Source of the DNA: Mesorhizobium sangaii
Lineage (GTDB): Bacteria > Pseudomonadota > Alphaproteobacteria > Rhizobiales > Rhizobiaceae
Direction: 5' to 3'
Length of the DNA stretch: 64,000 bases
NCBI RefSeq assembly: GCF_014207355.1
Contig: NZ_JACHEF010000008.1
Coordinates: forward strand, 186,001 to 250,000
Shown: piece after piece, positions 16,113 through 27,585 of the stretch
Layout of the letters: every line of letters begins with the position of its first letter
Position numbering within the stretch: the first letter of the stretch is position 1
The notes under the pieces: generated by a model
The model's database searches: none
Told to the model about the DNA's origin: nothing
Seen by the model: only the letters and a program-made list of their open reading frames with translations
Program-made: the position numbers and the translations under genes

Positions 16113-17378
16113 GTGACGCGGCAGAATTACTTCTTTACCTCGGAATCCGTTGCCGAGGGCCATCCCGACAAAGTCTGCGACCGGATCTCCGACGAGATCG
16201 TCGATCTGGTCTATCGCGAAGCCAAGAAGACCGGCATGGACCCATGGAAAGTCCGTGTCGCCTGCGAGACGCTGGCCACCACCAACCGCGTCGTCATCGC
16301 CGGTGAGGTGCGCGTCCCCGAGACGCTGCTGAAGAAGGACAAGGAAGGCAACATCCTCAAGGATGCCGCCGGCCATCCGGTCGTGAATCCGGCGAAGTTC
16401 AAGTCGGTAGCCCGCAAGGCGATCCGTGAAATCGGCTATGAGCAGGCCGGCTTCCACTGGAAGAACGCGAAGATCGAGGTGCTGCTGCACGGCCAGTCGC
16501 CCGATATCGGCCAGGGCGTCGACAACGCGTCCGACCGTCAGGGCGAGGAAGGTGCCGGCGATCAGGGCATCATGTTCGGCTATGCCTGCCGCGAGACACC
16601 GGATCTGATGCCGGCGCCGATCTACTACAGCCACAAGATCCTCGAACTGCTGGCCGCCGCCCGCCACGAAGGCAGCGGCGAGGCCGGCAAGCTCGGTCCT
16701 GACGCCAAGAGCCAGGTCACTGTCCGCTACGTCGATGGCAAGGCCGCCGAGGCGACGCAGATCGTGTTGTCGACACAGCATCTCGATGCGAGCTGGGATT
16801 CGAAGAAGGTCCGCAAGGTCGTCGAACCCTATATCCGCGAGGCGCTGGGCGAGCTCAAGATCGCCGACAACTGCATGTGGTATATCAACCCGACCGGCAA
16901 GTTCGTCATCGGCGGGCCGGATGGCGACGCCGGGCTGACTGGCCGCAAGATCATCGTCGACACCTATGGCGGTGCCGCACCGCATGGCGGCGGCGCTTTC
17001 TCGGGCAAGGACACCACCAAGGTCGATCGTTCGGCCGCCTATGCGGCGCGCTACCTCGCCAAGAACGTCGTGGCGGCGAAACTCGCCGACCGCTGCACCA
17101 TCCAGCTTTCCTACGCCATCGGCGTCGCCCAGCCGCTGTCGGTCTATGTCGACCTGCACGGCACCGGCAAAGTCGACGAGGCCAAGCTTGAAGAAGCGCT
17201 GCGCACGGTGATGGATCTGTCGCCGTCAGGCATCCGCCGTCATCTCGATCTCAACAAGCCGATCTACGCCAAGACGTCGTCCTATGGCCATTTTGGCCGC
17301 AAGGCTGGCCGCGACGGGTCCTTCTCCTGGGAAAAGACCGATCTCGCCAAGGCGCTCAAGGACGCGGTCGCAGCCTGA
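16113..17378 (+). CDS. metK: S-adenosylmethionine synthetase
   Basis: A 421-residue enzyme that makes S-adenosylmethionine from methionine and ATP. Family blocks are clear: TSESVAEGHPDKVCDRISD at the N-terminus, the GDQGIMFGYA ATP loop near residue 152, and GGGAFSGKDTTKVDRS. The start is a GTG at 16113, with GAGGGG 5-12 bases upstream; the frame is open further upstream but that sequence carries leader hairpins rather than protein similarity. Compared with E. coli MetK it has the insert usual for alphaproteobacteria. trmB, a SAM user, follows on the same strand after 23 bases. Confidence 0.95.
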   Translation: MTRQNYFFTSESVAEGHPDKVCDRISDEIVDLVYREAKKTGMDPWKVRVACETLATTNRVVIAGEVRVPETLLKKDKEGNILKDAAGHPVVNPAKFKSVARKAIREIGYEQAGFHWKNAKIEVLLHGQSPDIGQGVDNASDRQGEEGAGDQGIMFGYACRETPDLMPAPIYYSHKILELLAAARHEGSGEAGKLGPDAKSQVTVRYVDGKAAEATQIVLSTQHLDASWDSKKVRKVVEPYIREALGELKIADNCMWYINPTGKFVIGGPDGDAGLTGRKIIVDTYGGAAPHGGGAFSGKDTTKVDRSAAYAARYLAKNVVAAKLADRCTIQLSYAIGVAQPLSVYVDLHGTGKVDEAKLEEALRTVMDLSPSGIRRHLDLNKPIYAKTSSYGHFGRKAGRDGSFSWEKTDLAKALKDAVAA

Positions 17379-17401
17379 TAGCGGCACCGCAAAGTCCCGC
17401 C

Positions 17402-18103
17402 ATGGACCCGAAGGACAGACCAAGCCGCGCGACCGAAGCCTTCTTCGGTCGCCGGCGCGGCAAGGCCATGCGGCCGCAGCAGGCGGCCGCACTGGAAAGC
17501 GGCTTTGGCAAATATCGGCTTGATCTGACGGCTGAACCGCCGGTAGATCTCAGCACTCTGTTTGAAGCGGATGTTTCAGCGGTTCGTCTCGAAATCGGCT
17601 TCGGCGGCGGCGAACATCTCCTGCATCGCGCCACCGAGGCTCCATCGATTGGCTTTATCGGCGTCGAGCCCTTCGTCAACGGCATGGCCAAGATGATGAT
17701 GGCGGTGAGGGAAAAGCCGCTTGCCAATCTCAAGGTCTATGACGACGACGCCACCCGGCTGCTCGACTGGCTGCCGCAGGCGTCGCTCGCCGGCATCGAT
17801 CTTCTCTATCCGGATCCGTGGCCGAAGAAGAAGCATTGGAAGCGCCGTTTCGTCAGCCCGATCAATCTCGACCGTTTCGCGCGCGTGCTGAAGCCGGGTT
17901 CAAAATTCCGCTTTGCCTCCGATATCGACACCTATGTGAACTGGACCTTGCTGCACTGCCGGGCGCATGGCGCATTTGCTTGGCAGGCTTCGGAGGCGGC
18001 GGATTGGCATCGGCCCTACGATGGCTGGCCGGGTACGCGTTACGAGGCGAAAGCCATTCGTGAGGGCCGGCGGCCCGCCTATCTTACCTTCATCACGACC
18101 TAA
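17402..18103 (+). CDS. trmB: tRNA (guanine-N7-)-methyltransferase TrmB
   Basis: A 233-residue class I SAM methyltransferase that makes m7G46 in tRNA. The SAM site LEIGFGGGEHLLH lies near residue 64, and the TrmB signature DPWPKKKHWKRRFV near residue 139. The start MDPKDRPSRATEAFFGRRRG with its basic FFGRRRGK segment is typical of rhizobial TrmB. It follows metK closely and is likely co-transcribed with it. Confidence 0.93.
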   Translation: MDPKDRPSRATEAFFGRRRGKAMRPQQAAALESGFGKYRLDLTAEPPVDLSTLFEADVSAVRLEIGFGGGEHLLHRATEAPSIGFIGVEPFVNGMAKMMMAVREKPLANLKVYDDDATRLLDWLPQASLAGIDLLYPDPWPKKKHWKRRFVSPINLDRFARVLKPGSKFRFASDIDTYVNWTLLHCRAHGAFAWQASEAADWHRPYDGWPGTRYEAKAIREGRRPAYLTFITT

Positions 18104-18173
18104 GCTGACTGATCGCACGCGGCCTCCGGCGTTCGCCGGCGGCAAGTGCGTGCCTCATCAGTCCGCCAAATCC

Positions 18174-18338
18174 TTAGAAACGGCCGATCCTGTTGAAGAC
18201 AGCCGGATCGATGCCGAGCTTGCGCAGGTCGTCCGCGCGCGGCCTACGACCGGCTTCCACGGAACGCGACGCAGCGACTGCACTGCCAAATGTCGTGAAG
18301 AGATCGCCTATGGCGGATAGAATCTTGCGGTTGGTCAT
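18174..18338 (-). CDS. Small DUF1127-like basic protein
   Basis: A 54-residue ORF on the minus strand in the gap between trmB and rimP. Its ATG at 18338 is preceded by AAAGGA at a good distance. The sequence starts MTNRKILSAIGDLF and ends with RADDLRKLGIDPAVFNRIGRF, an arginine-rich pattern seen in short DUF1127/YjiS-like proteins that abound in rhizobia. Some members affect RNA turnover or phosphate and carbon physiology, but nothing shows the role of this one. It is convergent to trmB. Confidence 0.6.
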   Translation of the reverse strand: MTNRKILSAIGDLFTTFGSAVAASRSVEAGRRPRADDLRKLGIDPAVFNRIGRF

Positions 18339-18557
18339 TGTCGTATCCTTTCGCTGCTGTGACGTGTCGTCATCTTTGCGCGATGCAACATAAATGGTGA
18401 TGCAAGGTCGAGGCTCACAGGAGCACTACCGCATGGAGGCCATGCGTCTGGCGCAACACTGAGGTTGCCACGGCTTTTGTCCGCACGGGCACGGCGGGCT
18501 TGAAACAACGGCCATGATCGTTTATATCAGCCTCAAATTCTTGGTCGGTATGACGAA
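18339..18557. promoter_or_regulatory. Promoter region between the small ORF and rimP
   Basis: This stretch must hold the promoter of the divergent DUF1127-like ORF and, most likely, that of the rimP-nusA-infB transcript. An AT-rich patch, ATCGTTTATATCAG, lies at about 18514-18527. I could not pick -35/-10 pairs with confidence. Confidence 0.3.
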
Positions 18558-18587
18558 GAGTGGGTCCACCCGGTCCCGCTCTTTTTT
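18558..18587 (+). promoter_or_regulatory. Terminator-like leader hairpin before rimP
   Basis: GAGTGGG (18558-18564) pairs with CCCGCTC (18575-18581) including one G-T pair; inside it CC pairs with GG around an ACCC loop. Six T follow at 18582-18587. The structure ends 40 bases before the rimP start and could act as an attenuator of the whole rimP-nusA-infB-truB transcript, or as the terminator of a short upstream RNA. Enterobacteria also carry a terminator in the rimP leader, where NusA feedback has been proposed. Confidence 0.55.
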
Positions 18588-18627
18588 ATTACCTGCCGGT
18601 AGCTTCGGGTAGAACGACAGGGATCGA

Positions 18628-19275
18628 ATGACTGCAACGGCAAGCGAAAGCGACGACCGCATCATCCGCGAAAGCGGCATCGATGCGCGCATCGCGCTGA
18701 TCGTCCAGCCGGTTCTGCGCGGCATCGGCTTCCGCCTCGTGCGGGTGCATCTGTCGGGCCAGAACGGGCTGACGCTGCAGATCATGGCCGAGCGCGAGGA
18801 CGGCACCATGACCGTCGAGGATTGCGAAGAGGTCAGCCGCGCGGTGTCGCCGGCCCTCGACGTCGATGACCCGATCGAAAAGGCCTATCACCTCGAAGTC
18901 TCTTCGCCCGGCATCGACCGGCCGCTGGTCCGCAAATCGGATTTCGCGACCTGGACCGGCCATCTGGTCAAGATGGAGACGTCGATCATCGTCGCCGACC
19001 GCAAGCGGTTCAAGGGCAAGATCGTCGAGGCCGGTGACAACGATGTGCTGATCGAGCGCGAAAAGGCCGCCTATGGCGAAGAGCCGACGGTGCGGGTCCC
19101 CTATGACGCGATTGCCGAAACGCGCCTGATCCTGACGGACGATCTCATTCGCGATGCTCTGTCGAAAGACAACAGGGCGCGCAAGGAAGCCAAGAAACGC
19201 CGCGGCGAACCGGACGATGATGCGCCCGAGGGTGCGGATGCCGGCGCGGAAAACGAAACCGAACAGGAACTATGA
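18628..19275 (+). CDS. rimP: Ribosome maturation factor RimP
   Basis: A 215-residue 30S maturation factor, longer than the roughly 150-residue E. coli protein because of a charged C-terminal tail rich in Lys, then Asp and Glu. The N-terminal alpha/beta domain includes VHLSGQNGLTLQIMAE and the central SSPGIDRPL motif near residue 91, a clear family mark. It opens the conserved rimP-nusA-ylxR-infB-rbfA-truB cluster and precedes nusA by 49 bases. Confidence 0.92.
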   Translation: MTATASESDDRIIRESGIDARIALIVQPVLRGIGFRLVRVHLSGQNGLTLQIMAEREDGTMTVEDCEEVSRAVSPALDVDDPIEKAYHLEVSSPGIDRPLVRKSDFATWTGHLVKMETSIIVADRKRFKGKIVEAGDNDVLIEREKAAYGEEPTVRVPYDAIAETRLILTDDLIRDALSKDNRARKEAKKRRGEPDDDAPEGADAGAENETEQEL

Positions 19276-19324
19276 TTGAGCTGCCGGGCGCAAAGGTCCG
19301 GCAAACAGGCTCGGGAGAAAAACG

Positions 19325-20920
19325 ATGGTTGTAAGCGCCAACAGGCTTGAACTGCTGCAGATCGCCGATGCGGTCGCGCGTGAAAAGTCGATCGACAAGT
19401 CGATCGTCATCGCCGCCATGGCCGATGCGATCCAGAAGGCAGCGCGTTCGCGTTACGGTCAGGAGACCAACATCCGCGCCGACATCAACCCGAACACCGG
19501 CGAGATGAAGCTGCAGCGGCTGATGGAAGTGGTCGAGAAGGTCGACGACTACGCCACCCAGATCGCCATCTCCTCGGCGCGCGAGCGCAATCCCGACGCC
19601 CAGCTCGGCGACTTCATCGCCGAACAGCTGCCGCCGATGGATTTCGGCCGCATCGCCGCCCAATCGGCCAAGCAGGTCATCGTGCAGAAGGTGCGTGAGG
19701 CCGAGCGCGACCGCCAGTATGACGAATACAAGGACCGCATCGGCGAGATCGTCAACGGCACGGTCAAGCGTGTCGAATATGGCAACGTCATCGTCGATCT
19801 CGGCCGTGGCGAGGCGATCATCCGTCGCGACGAACTGATCCCGCGCGAAAACTATAAATATGGCGACCGCGTCCGCGCCTATGTCTACGACGTGCGCCGC
19901 GAGCAGCGCGGCCCGCAGATCTTCCTGTCGCGCACCCATCCGCAGTTCATGGCCAAGCTGTTCACCATGGAAGTGCCGGAAATCTATGACGGCATCATCG
20001 AGATCAAGTCGGTCGCCCGCGACCCCGGTTCTCGCGCCAAGATCGCCGTCATCTCGCGTGATTCTTCGATCGATCCGGTCGGTGCCTGCGTCGGTATGCG
20101 CGGCAGCCGCGTCCAGGCCGTCGTCGGCGAATTGCAGGGCGAGAAGATCGACATCATTCCGTGGTCGCCTTCGGCCGCGTCCTTCATCGTCAACGCGCTG
20201 CAGCCGGCGGAAGTCGCCAAGGTCGTGCTCGACGAGGATGCCGAACGCATTGAAGTCGTGGTTCCCGACGACCAGCTGTCGTTGGCTATCGGCCGCCGCG
20301 GCCAGAACGTGCGGCTCGCCTCGCAGCTGACCGGCTGGGACATCGACATCCTGACCGAGGCCGAAGAATCCGAGCGTCGCCAGAAGGAATTCGTCGAGCG
20401 CTCGTCGCTGTTCATGGAAGCCCTCGACGTCGACGAGATGGTCGGCCAGGTGCTGGCTTCCGAAGGCTTCACCAGCGTGGAGGAAGTCGCCTATGTCGAT
20501 TCCGGCGAGATCGCCTCGATCGACGGCTTCGACGAAGACACCGCTTCGGAAATCCAGACCCGCGCCCGCGAGTACCTGGAGAAGATCGAAGCCGAGCACG
20601 ACGACAAGCGCAAGGCGCTCGGCGTCTCCGACGAATTGCGCGAAATCCCCGGCATCACCACCGCCATGATGGTGACGCTTGGCGAGGACGGCGTGAAGAC
20701 GATCGAGGATTTTGCCGGCTATGCCGCCGACGACCTGACCGGCTGGAAGGAACGCAAGGACGGCGAGACGAAGGTGTATCCGGGCGTGCTGGCCAGTCAT
20801 GGCGTGACACGCGCCGATGCCGAACAGATGGTTCTGGCCGCCCGCCTCAAGGCTGGCTGGATCACCGAAGACGAGCTTGCAGCCGAAGAAGAAACGGCTG
20901 ACGAAGCCGTTGGTGCGTGA
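19325..20920 (+). CDS. nusA: Transcription termination/antitermination factor NusA
   Basis: A 531-residue RNA-polymerase-binding factor. Order of domains: N-terminal polymerase-binding part (1-130), S1 (about 135-200, with GTVKRVEYGNVIVDLG), two KH domains (about 230-345, with VGACVGMRGSRVQAVVGEL and AIGRRGQNVRLAS), then C-terminal helix-hairpin-helix repeats ending in an acidic tail. The length is that usual in alphaproteobacteria. It pauses polymerase and couples to translation and Rho. Confidence 0.95.
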   Translation: MVVSANRLELLQIADAVAREKSIDKSIVIAAMADAIQKAARSRYGQETNIRADINPNTGEMKLQRLMEVVEKVDDYATQIAISSARERNPDAQLGDFIAEQLPPMDFGRIAAQSAKQVIVQKVREAERDRQYDEYKDRIGEIVNGTVKRVEYGNVIVDLGRGEAIIRRDELIPRENYKYGDRVRAYVYDVRREQRGPQIFLSRTHPQFMAKLFTMEVPEIYDGIIEIKSVARDPGSRAKIAVISRDSSIDPVGACVGMRGSRVQAVVGELQGEKIDIIPWSPSAASFIVNALQPAEVAKVVLDEDAERIEVVVPDDQLSLAIGRRGQNVRLASQLTGWDIDILTEAEESERRQKEFVERSSLFMEALDVDEMVGQVLASEGFTSVEEVAYVDSGEIASIDGFDEDTASEIQTRAREYLEKIEAEHDDKRKALGVSDELREIPGITTAMMVTLGEDGVKTIEDFAGYAADDLTGWKERKDGETKVYPGVLASHGVTRADAEQMVLAARLKAGWITEDELAAEEETADEAVGA

Positions 20921-20958
20921 GGTGAAACCGCATCGCACCGAACCCGCCCTTGGACGAG

Positions 20959-21605
20959 ATGAACGATCGCACCTGCATCGTCACCCGCAGGCAGGCCGAA
21001 CCGGATGAATTGATCCGGTTCGTCGTCGGCCCGGATTCGGCCGTCGTTCCCGACATCAAGAGAAATCTGCCCGGCCGTGGTTGCTGGGTGACCGCCGACC
21101 GCCTACATATCGACAAGGCTGCGGCGAAGAACCTTTTTGCCCGCGCCTTCAAGGCACAGGTGGTCGTGCCGCCCGATCTTGGCGGCATGGTCGACGGGCT
21201 ACTTTCCAGATACGCTCTGGGCATGCTTGGGCTTGCTCGCAAGGCAGGCGCGATTTCTCTTGGAGCCACAAAGGTCGAGAGCGCGGTGCGCGGCGGCCTG
21301 GCGCTTTTCGTGCTCCATGCGACCGAGGCCTCCGACGACGGCGTGCGCAAGATCAGCCAGGCGCGACGGGCGACAGTCCATCTCGGCGGGCCCGCTATCC
21401 TTGCCTACAAACTTTTCTCCGAGGCCGAGTTGAGCTTGGCATTGGGGGGTACAAATGTGATACATGCTGCCGTTCTCGCGGGAGACGCGGGCAGGGCGGT
21501 CCAGAAGCGCATGGTTGCGCTCGACCGGTATCGGGGCGGTTCCCCGGACGATCTGGCAATGCTTGCGGCTGTTGCTGACGAAGATGATGCCGCAGAGGAT
21601 ATGGA

Positions 21606-21609
<4 letters not shown>
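20959..21609 (+). CDS. YlxR-like plus L7Ae-like RNA-binding protein
   Basis: A 216-residue two-domain protein: a YlxR/DUF448 domain (about 1-80, with RTCIVTRR and LPGRGCWVT) and an L7Ae/L30e-like domain (about 85-190, with GMLGLARKAGAISLGATKV). This fusion is standard in alphaproteobacteria between nusA and infB and is presumed to bind RNA. The ATG at 20959 was chosen; a TTG nine bases earlier is an alternative, and an in-frame stop blocks anything longer. Its stop overlaps the infB start (ATGA), so translation is coupled. Confidence 0.85.
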
Positions 21610-24173
<2,564 letters not shown>

Positions 24174-24296
24174 GTTCGAGTGACTTGTCGATACCGGGCG
24201 GTGGTCGAAAGACCGCCGCCCCAGTCCTGTTGAATGACCATATGAAACATGCGGCACGGTCCCATCCCGCGCCCCACGCTTTCAGGATCGAGAAAA

Positions 24297-24722
24297 ATGC
24301 CCCGTCCAACCACATCCAGCCCATCCCAGCGCATGCTGCGCGTCGCCGAACAGGTGCGCCATGCCTTGTCCGAAACCTTGCAGCGCGGCGAGATCATCGA
24401 TCCGCTGATCGAGAACACCGTGGTTTCGGTCTCGGAAGTGCGCATGTCGCCCGACCTGAAGGTCGCCACCGCTTTCGTCTCTCCGCTCGGCGCCAAGGAT
24501 ACCGATGCGGTGGTCGAGGCGCTGAACAAGCATGCGAAGTTCGTGCGTGGCCGTGTCTCCGGCGCGCTGCGGCAGATGAAGTTCATGCCGGAGTTCCGCT
24601 TCAAGCTCGACACCTCCTTCGACAATTTCGCCAGGATCAACGATCTCTTGAAGTCGCCCGAAGTAGCGCGCGATCTTGGCTCCGAAGACCAGGACAAAGA
24701 CGACAACAAGGACACCGAATAG
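24297..24722 (+). CDS. rbfA: Ribosome-binding factor A
   Basis: A 141-residue KH-like protein that matures the 16S 5' end on the 30S subunit. RMLRVAEQVRHALSETLQRG at the start, VSVSEVRMSPDLKVATAFVS in the middle and the MKFMPEFRFKLDTSFDN block are family marks. The ATG at 24297 gives the family N-terminus and has AGGA about 10 bases upstream. Its TAG shares the G with the GTG of truB. Confidence 0.93.
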   Translation: MPRPTTSSPSQRMLRVAEQVRHALSETLQRGEIIDPLIENTVVSVSEVRMSPDLKVATAFVSPLGAKDTDAVVEALNKHAKFVRGRVSGALRQMKFMPEFRFKLDTSFDNFARINDLLKSPEVARDLGSEDQDKDDNKDTE

Positions 24723-25717
24723 TGGCGCGTCGCGGCAAGAAGAAGGGCCGGCCGATCTCGGGCTGGCTGGTCCTGGACAAGCCGGTCGGCATGGGTTCGA
24801 CCGAAGCCGTCTCAAAGATCAAATGGCTGTTCCAGGCGGAAAAGGCCGGCCATGCCGGCACGCTCGATCCGCTGGCGTCCGGCATGCTGCCGATCGCGCT
24901 TGGCGAAGCCACCAAGACCGTGCCTTACGTGCAGGACGGCGCCAAGATCTATCGCTTCACCGTTGCCTGGGGGCAGGAGCGTTCGACCGATGACCTCGAA
25001 GGTCCTGTGACGAAGAGCTCGGACCTGCGTCCAGCGGAAGCCGAGGTGCTTGCGCTGCTGCCGAAATACACCGGCGTCATCATGCAGACGCCGCCGCAAT
25101 TCTCGGCCATCAAGATATCAGGCGAGCGCGCCTATGATCTGGCCCGCGACGGTGCGACGGTCGACATACCCGCACGAGAGGTCGAGATCGGCCGGCTCGA
25201 TATTGTCGAGCACGATGGCGACCATACTGTTTTCGAGGTCGAATGCGGCAAGGGCACCTATGTGCGCTCGCTGGCCCGCGACATGGGCCGCGATCTCGGC
25301 TGTTTCGGCCATATTTCCGAACTGCGCCGGGTCGAGGTCGAGCCGTTCACGCCGGAGGACTTCGTCACCATCGCCGAACTGGAGGCCGCCCGTTTCGGCG
25401 CGCCGGGTGAAGACGACCCGGACGCGACAGATGCCGCTGACACGGTTGAAGCCGCTGGCGCGGTGGAAGCGCCGATCGACTTCGACCCCATCGACGCGCT
25501 TTTGGTGGATACATCCGCTGCCCTCGACTGCCTGCCGCAGGTCGCCATCAGCGACGAAGCGGCGACGAAGATCCGCCTCGGCAATCCGGTCATCATCCGC
25601 GGCCGCGACGCACCAGTGGAAGCCGAGGAAGCCTGCGCCACGGCGCGCGGCAAGCTGGTCGCCATCGGTGCCATCGAGCAAGGCATGTTCAAGCCCAAGC
25701 GGGTCTTTGCCGGCTGA
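24722..25717 (+). CDS. truB: tRNA pseudouridine-55 synthase TruB
   Basis: A 331-residue pseudouridine synthase. GWLVLDKPVGMGS and the catalytic block GHAGTLDPLASGMLPIALG (Asp near residue 45) are present, followed by YRFTVAWG and the KGTYVRSLARDMG segment. The start is GTG at 24722, one base of which is the last of the rbfA stop. A 25-residue acidic, alanine-rich linker near residue 225 separates the catalytic part from the C-terminal domain, as in other rhizobial TruB proteins. Confidence 0.94.
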   Translation: MARRGKKKGRPISGWLVLDKPVGMGSTEAVSKIKWLFQAEKAGHAGTLDPLASGMLPIALGEATKTVPYVQDGAKIYRFTVAWGQERSTDDLEGPVTKSSDLRPAEAEVLALLPKYTGVIMQTPPQFSAIKISGERAYDLARDGATVDIPAREVEIGRLDIVEHDGDHTVFEVECGKGTYVRSLARDMGRDLGCFGHISELRRVEVEPFTPEDFVTIAELEAARFGAPGEDDPDATDAADTVEAAGAVEAPIDFDPIDALLVDTSAALDCLPQVAISDEAATKIRLGNPVIIRGRDAPVEAEEACATARGKLVAIGAIEQGMFKPKRVFAG

Positions 25718-25725
25718 CGGCCAAA

Positions 25726-25768
25726 GCAATTCCAGGAAAAGCGAGAGCGGTTTTCCGTCCGGAATTGC
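25726..25768. repeat. RIME-like palindromic repeat, short copy (family A)
   Basis: GCAATTCC (25726-25733) pairs with GGAATTGC (25761-25768), with GGAAAA and TTTTCC pairing inside. The reverse complement matches the 3' half of the longer copies at 40824-40925 and 46045-46168, including the TTTGTTTTG flank. It lies between truB and corA. Confidence 0.65.
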
Positions 25769-25821
25769 GACAAAACAAAACAAGGTTTTAACTTCAGGTC
25801 GACTTTGCGCTCGAGGGGCAT

Positions 25822-26916
25822 ATGGAAAAGGCCGAGGCGGTGAAAAAGCGGGCGCCGGTGAAGACGCGGCGGCCGCCGGTCGGGGCGTCGCCTGGCACGC
25901 TGATCGCCGATCCGGCAGCGCGGCGCTCGGAACTGCGGCTGACCCTGATCTCGCCGCAGAAATTCAAGACCATCGAAAATGCCAGCATCGACGACCTGAA
26001 CACCCATTGCGACAAATGGCCGGTCATCTGGCTCGACTGCACCGGCCTCGCCAACATTCCGCTGATCGAGGAGATCGGCCGCATTTTCAGCCTGCATCCG
26101 CTGGCGCTGGAGGACGTCGTCAACACCGGCCAGCGGCCGAAGGTAGACTTCTTCGAGGATCATGCCTTCGTCGTCGTCAGGATGATCGACGATGTTACGT
26201 CGCACCGCTACGAGCAGATCGCCGTCTTCTTCGGCAAGAACTTCGTCGTCACCTTCCAGGAGCGTGAAGGCGATCCGTTCAATCCCGTGCGCAAGCGCAT
26301 CGAGAGCTCGGCGCCCAACCGGTTGCGCGCGCGCGGCGCCGACTACCTCGCCTACGCGCTGATCGACGCTGTCGTCGACAGCTATTTCCCGCCGATCGAG
26401 GCCGCGGGCGACATGGTCGACGGCATCGAGGACGAAATGCTGCACACGACACACAAGCATCAGATGCGGCAGCTGCATGAATTGCGGCGCGATGCCAATG
26501 TGCTGAAGGGGGTGCTGTGGCCGATGCGCGATGCGCTGGCAACGCTAATCCGCAACGACGTGCCCTATGTGAAGGCCGAAACCAAGATCTTTCTCAACGA
26601 CACGCTCGACCATTCGCTCAGGCTGATCGAACTGGTCGAAACCCAGCGCGACATGCTGACCGGCCTGATCGAGATGCATCTGTCGCTGAGCCAGGCGCGC
26701 ACCAACGACGTCATCAGCTACCTCACCATCGTCTCGGTCATCTTCATGCCGCTCACCTTCCTGGTCGGCATCTGGGGCATGAATTTCGATCCGGAGTCTT
26801 CGCCCTGGAACATGCCGGAGCTGAAAGCCTATTATGGCTATCCGGCATCGTTGCTGTTCATGGCGCTTGTCGCGTTTGGGCTGATCGCCTTCTTCAAATG
26901 GAAGAAATGGCTATAA
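25822..26916 (+). CDS. corA: CorA-family magnesium/divalent cation transporter
   Basis: A 364-residue inner-membrane protein. A long cytoplasmic alpha/beta and coiled-coil part is followed by two C-terminal membrane spans (about 300-320 and 335-355). The pore signature YGMN appears as GIWGMNFDPES, with GMN intact, and the chain ends in a basic KWKKWL. An extra basic N-terminus of about 35 residues precedes the conserved fold. GAGGGG lies a few bases before the ATG. Magnesium is the likely substrate; cobalt, nickel or zinc cannot be excluded from sequence. Confidence 0.88.
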   Translation: MEKAEAVKKRAPVKTRRPPVGASPGTLIADPAARRSELRLTLISPQKFKTIENASIDDLNTHCDKWPVIWLDCTGLANIPLIEEIGRIFSLHPLALEDVVNTGQRPKVDFFEDHAFVVVRMIDDVTSHRYEQIAVFFGKNFVVTFQEREGDPFNPVRKRIESSAPNRLRARGADYLAYALIDAVVDSYFPPIEAAGDMVDGIEDEMLHTTHKHQMRQLHELRRDANVLKGVLWPMRDALATLIRNDVPYVKAETKIFLNDTLDHSLRLIELVETQRDMLTGLIEMHLSLSQARTNDVISYLTIVSVIFMPLTFLVGIWGMNFDPESSPWNMPELKAYYGYPASLLFMALVAFGLIAFFKWKKWL

Positions 26917-27098
26917 CAAGGATAAAACCTGTCATTTTGGGCTGAAAAGCCGGCTTGTGAATTGGGCTGGTGTTTTCCCGGGAATTGCACTATACGCGCC
27001 GCAGCATAGCGCTATGACGCTTTGCTTGCACCGGCCCCTGCTGGACGACATCCCGGCTGAGGGCGACCCGTTTCCTCAAACAGATAAGGAAAAACACG

Positions 27099-27368
27099 AT
27101 GTCGATTACTGCCGAGCGCAAACAGGAATTGATGGGTGAATTCGCAACCGCCAAGGGCGATACCGGGTCTCCGGAAGTCCAAGTGGCCATCCTTTCCGAG
27201 CGCATCAAGAACCTGACCGACCATTTCAAGGACCACAAGAAGGATAACCATTCCCGCCGTGGTCTGCTCGCTCTCGTCTCCCAGCGCCGCAGCCTGCTTG
27301 ATTATCTCAAGCGCAAGGACGACGCGCGCTACCAGACGCTGATCGAGAAGCTCGGTCTGCGCCGTTGA
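27099..27368 (+). CDS. rpsO: 30S ribosomal protein S15
   Basis: An 89-residue S15 of standard length, starting MSITAERKQELMGEFA and including the 16S-binding block GSPEVQVAILSERI and HSRRGLLALVSQRRSLLDYLK. An AAGGA site precedes the ATG. In most bacteria rpsO is followed by pnp, as here, with a structured spacer between. Confidence 0.97.
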   Translation: MSITAERKQELMGEFATAKGDTGSPEVQVAILSERIKNLTDHFKDHKKDNHSRRGLLALVSQRRSLLDYLKRKDDARYQTLIEKLGLRR

Positions 27369-27374
27369 CGAATT

Positions 27375-27408
27375 GACCGGCGGGCTTTCTTCGGAGGGCC
27401 CGCCGGTC
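27375..27408 (+). terminator. Strong hairpin after rpsO
   Basis: GACCGGCGGGC (27375-27385) and GCCCGCCGGTC (27398-27408) form an 11-bp GC-rich stem with a 12-base loop, starting six bases after the rpsO stop. No T-run follows, so it may serve for mRNA stability or partial termination between rpsO and pnp. Confidence 0.65.
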
Positions 27409-27585
27409 GCGCATTCTGCCAGTCGCATCGACTGGCCAGACCCGGTTTCGAGCACGCAGAGGGCCACTCGAAACCGCCCATGGACGGTCATGGGGCAGGA
27501 TTGCAGGACGCTCGCGCGCTCGCAGCGCTAAAACCACCCGAGCTTCCCGTTGTCTTGCCCGTGGCTGCCCGAGAAAGGAAGCCAG

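Noticed and set aside
19145..20938. 597-codon open frame on the minus strand
   Set aside because: Antisense shadow of nusA and the end of rimP.
26917..27098. Definable promoter for rpsO
   Set aside because: Elements such as TTGTGA at 26955 and TATACG near 26991 do not combine with acceptable spacing.
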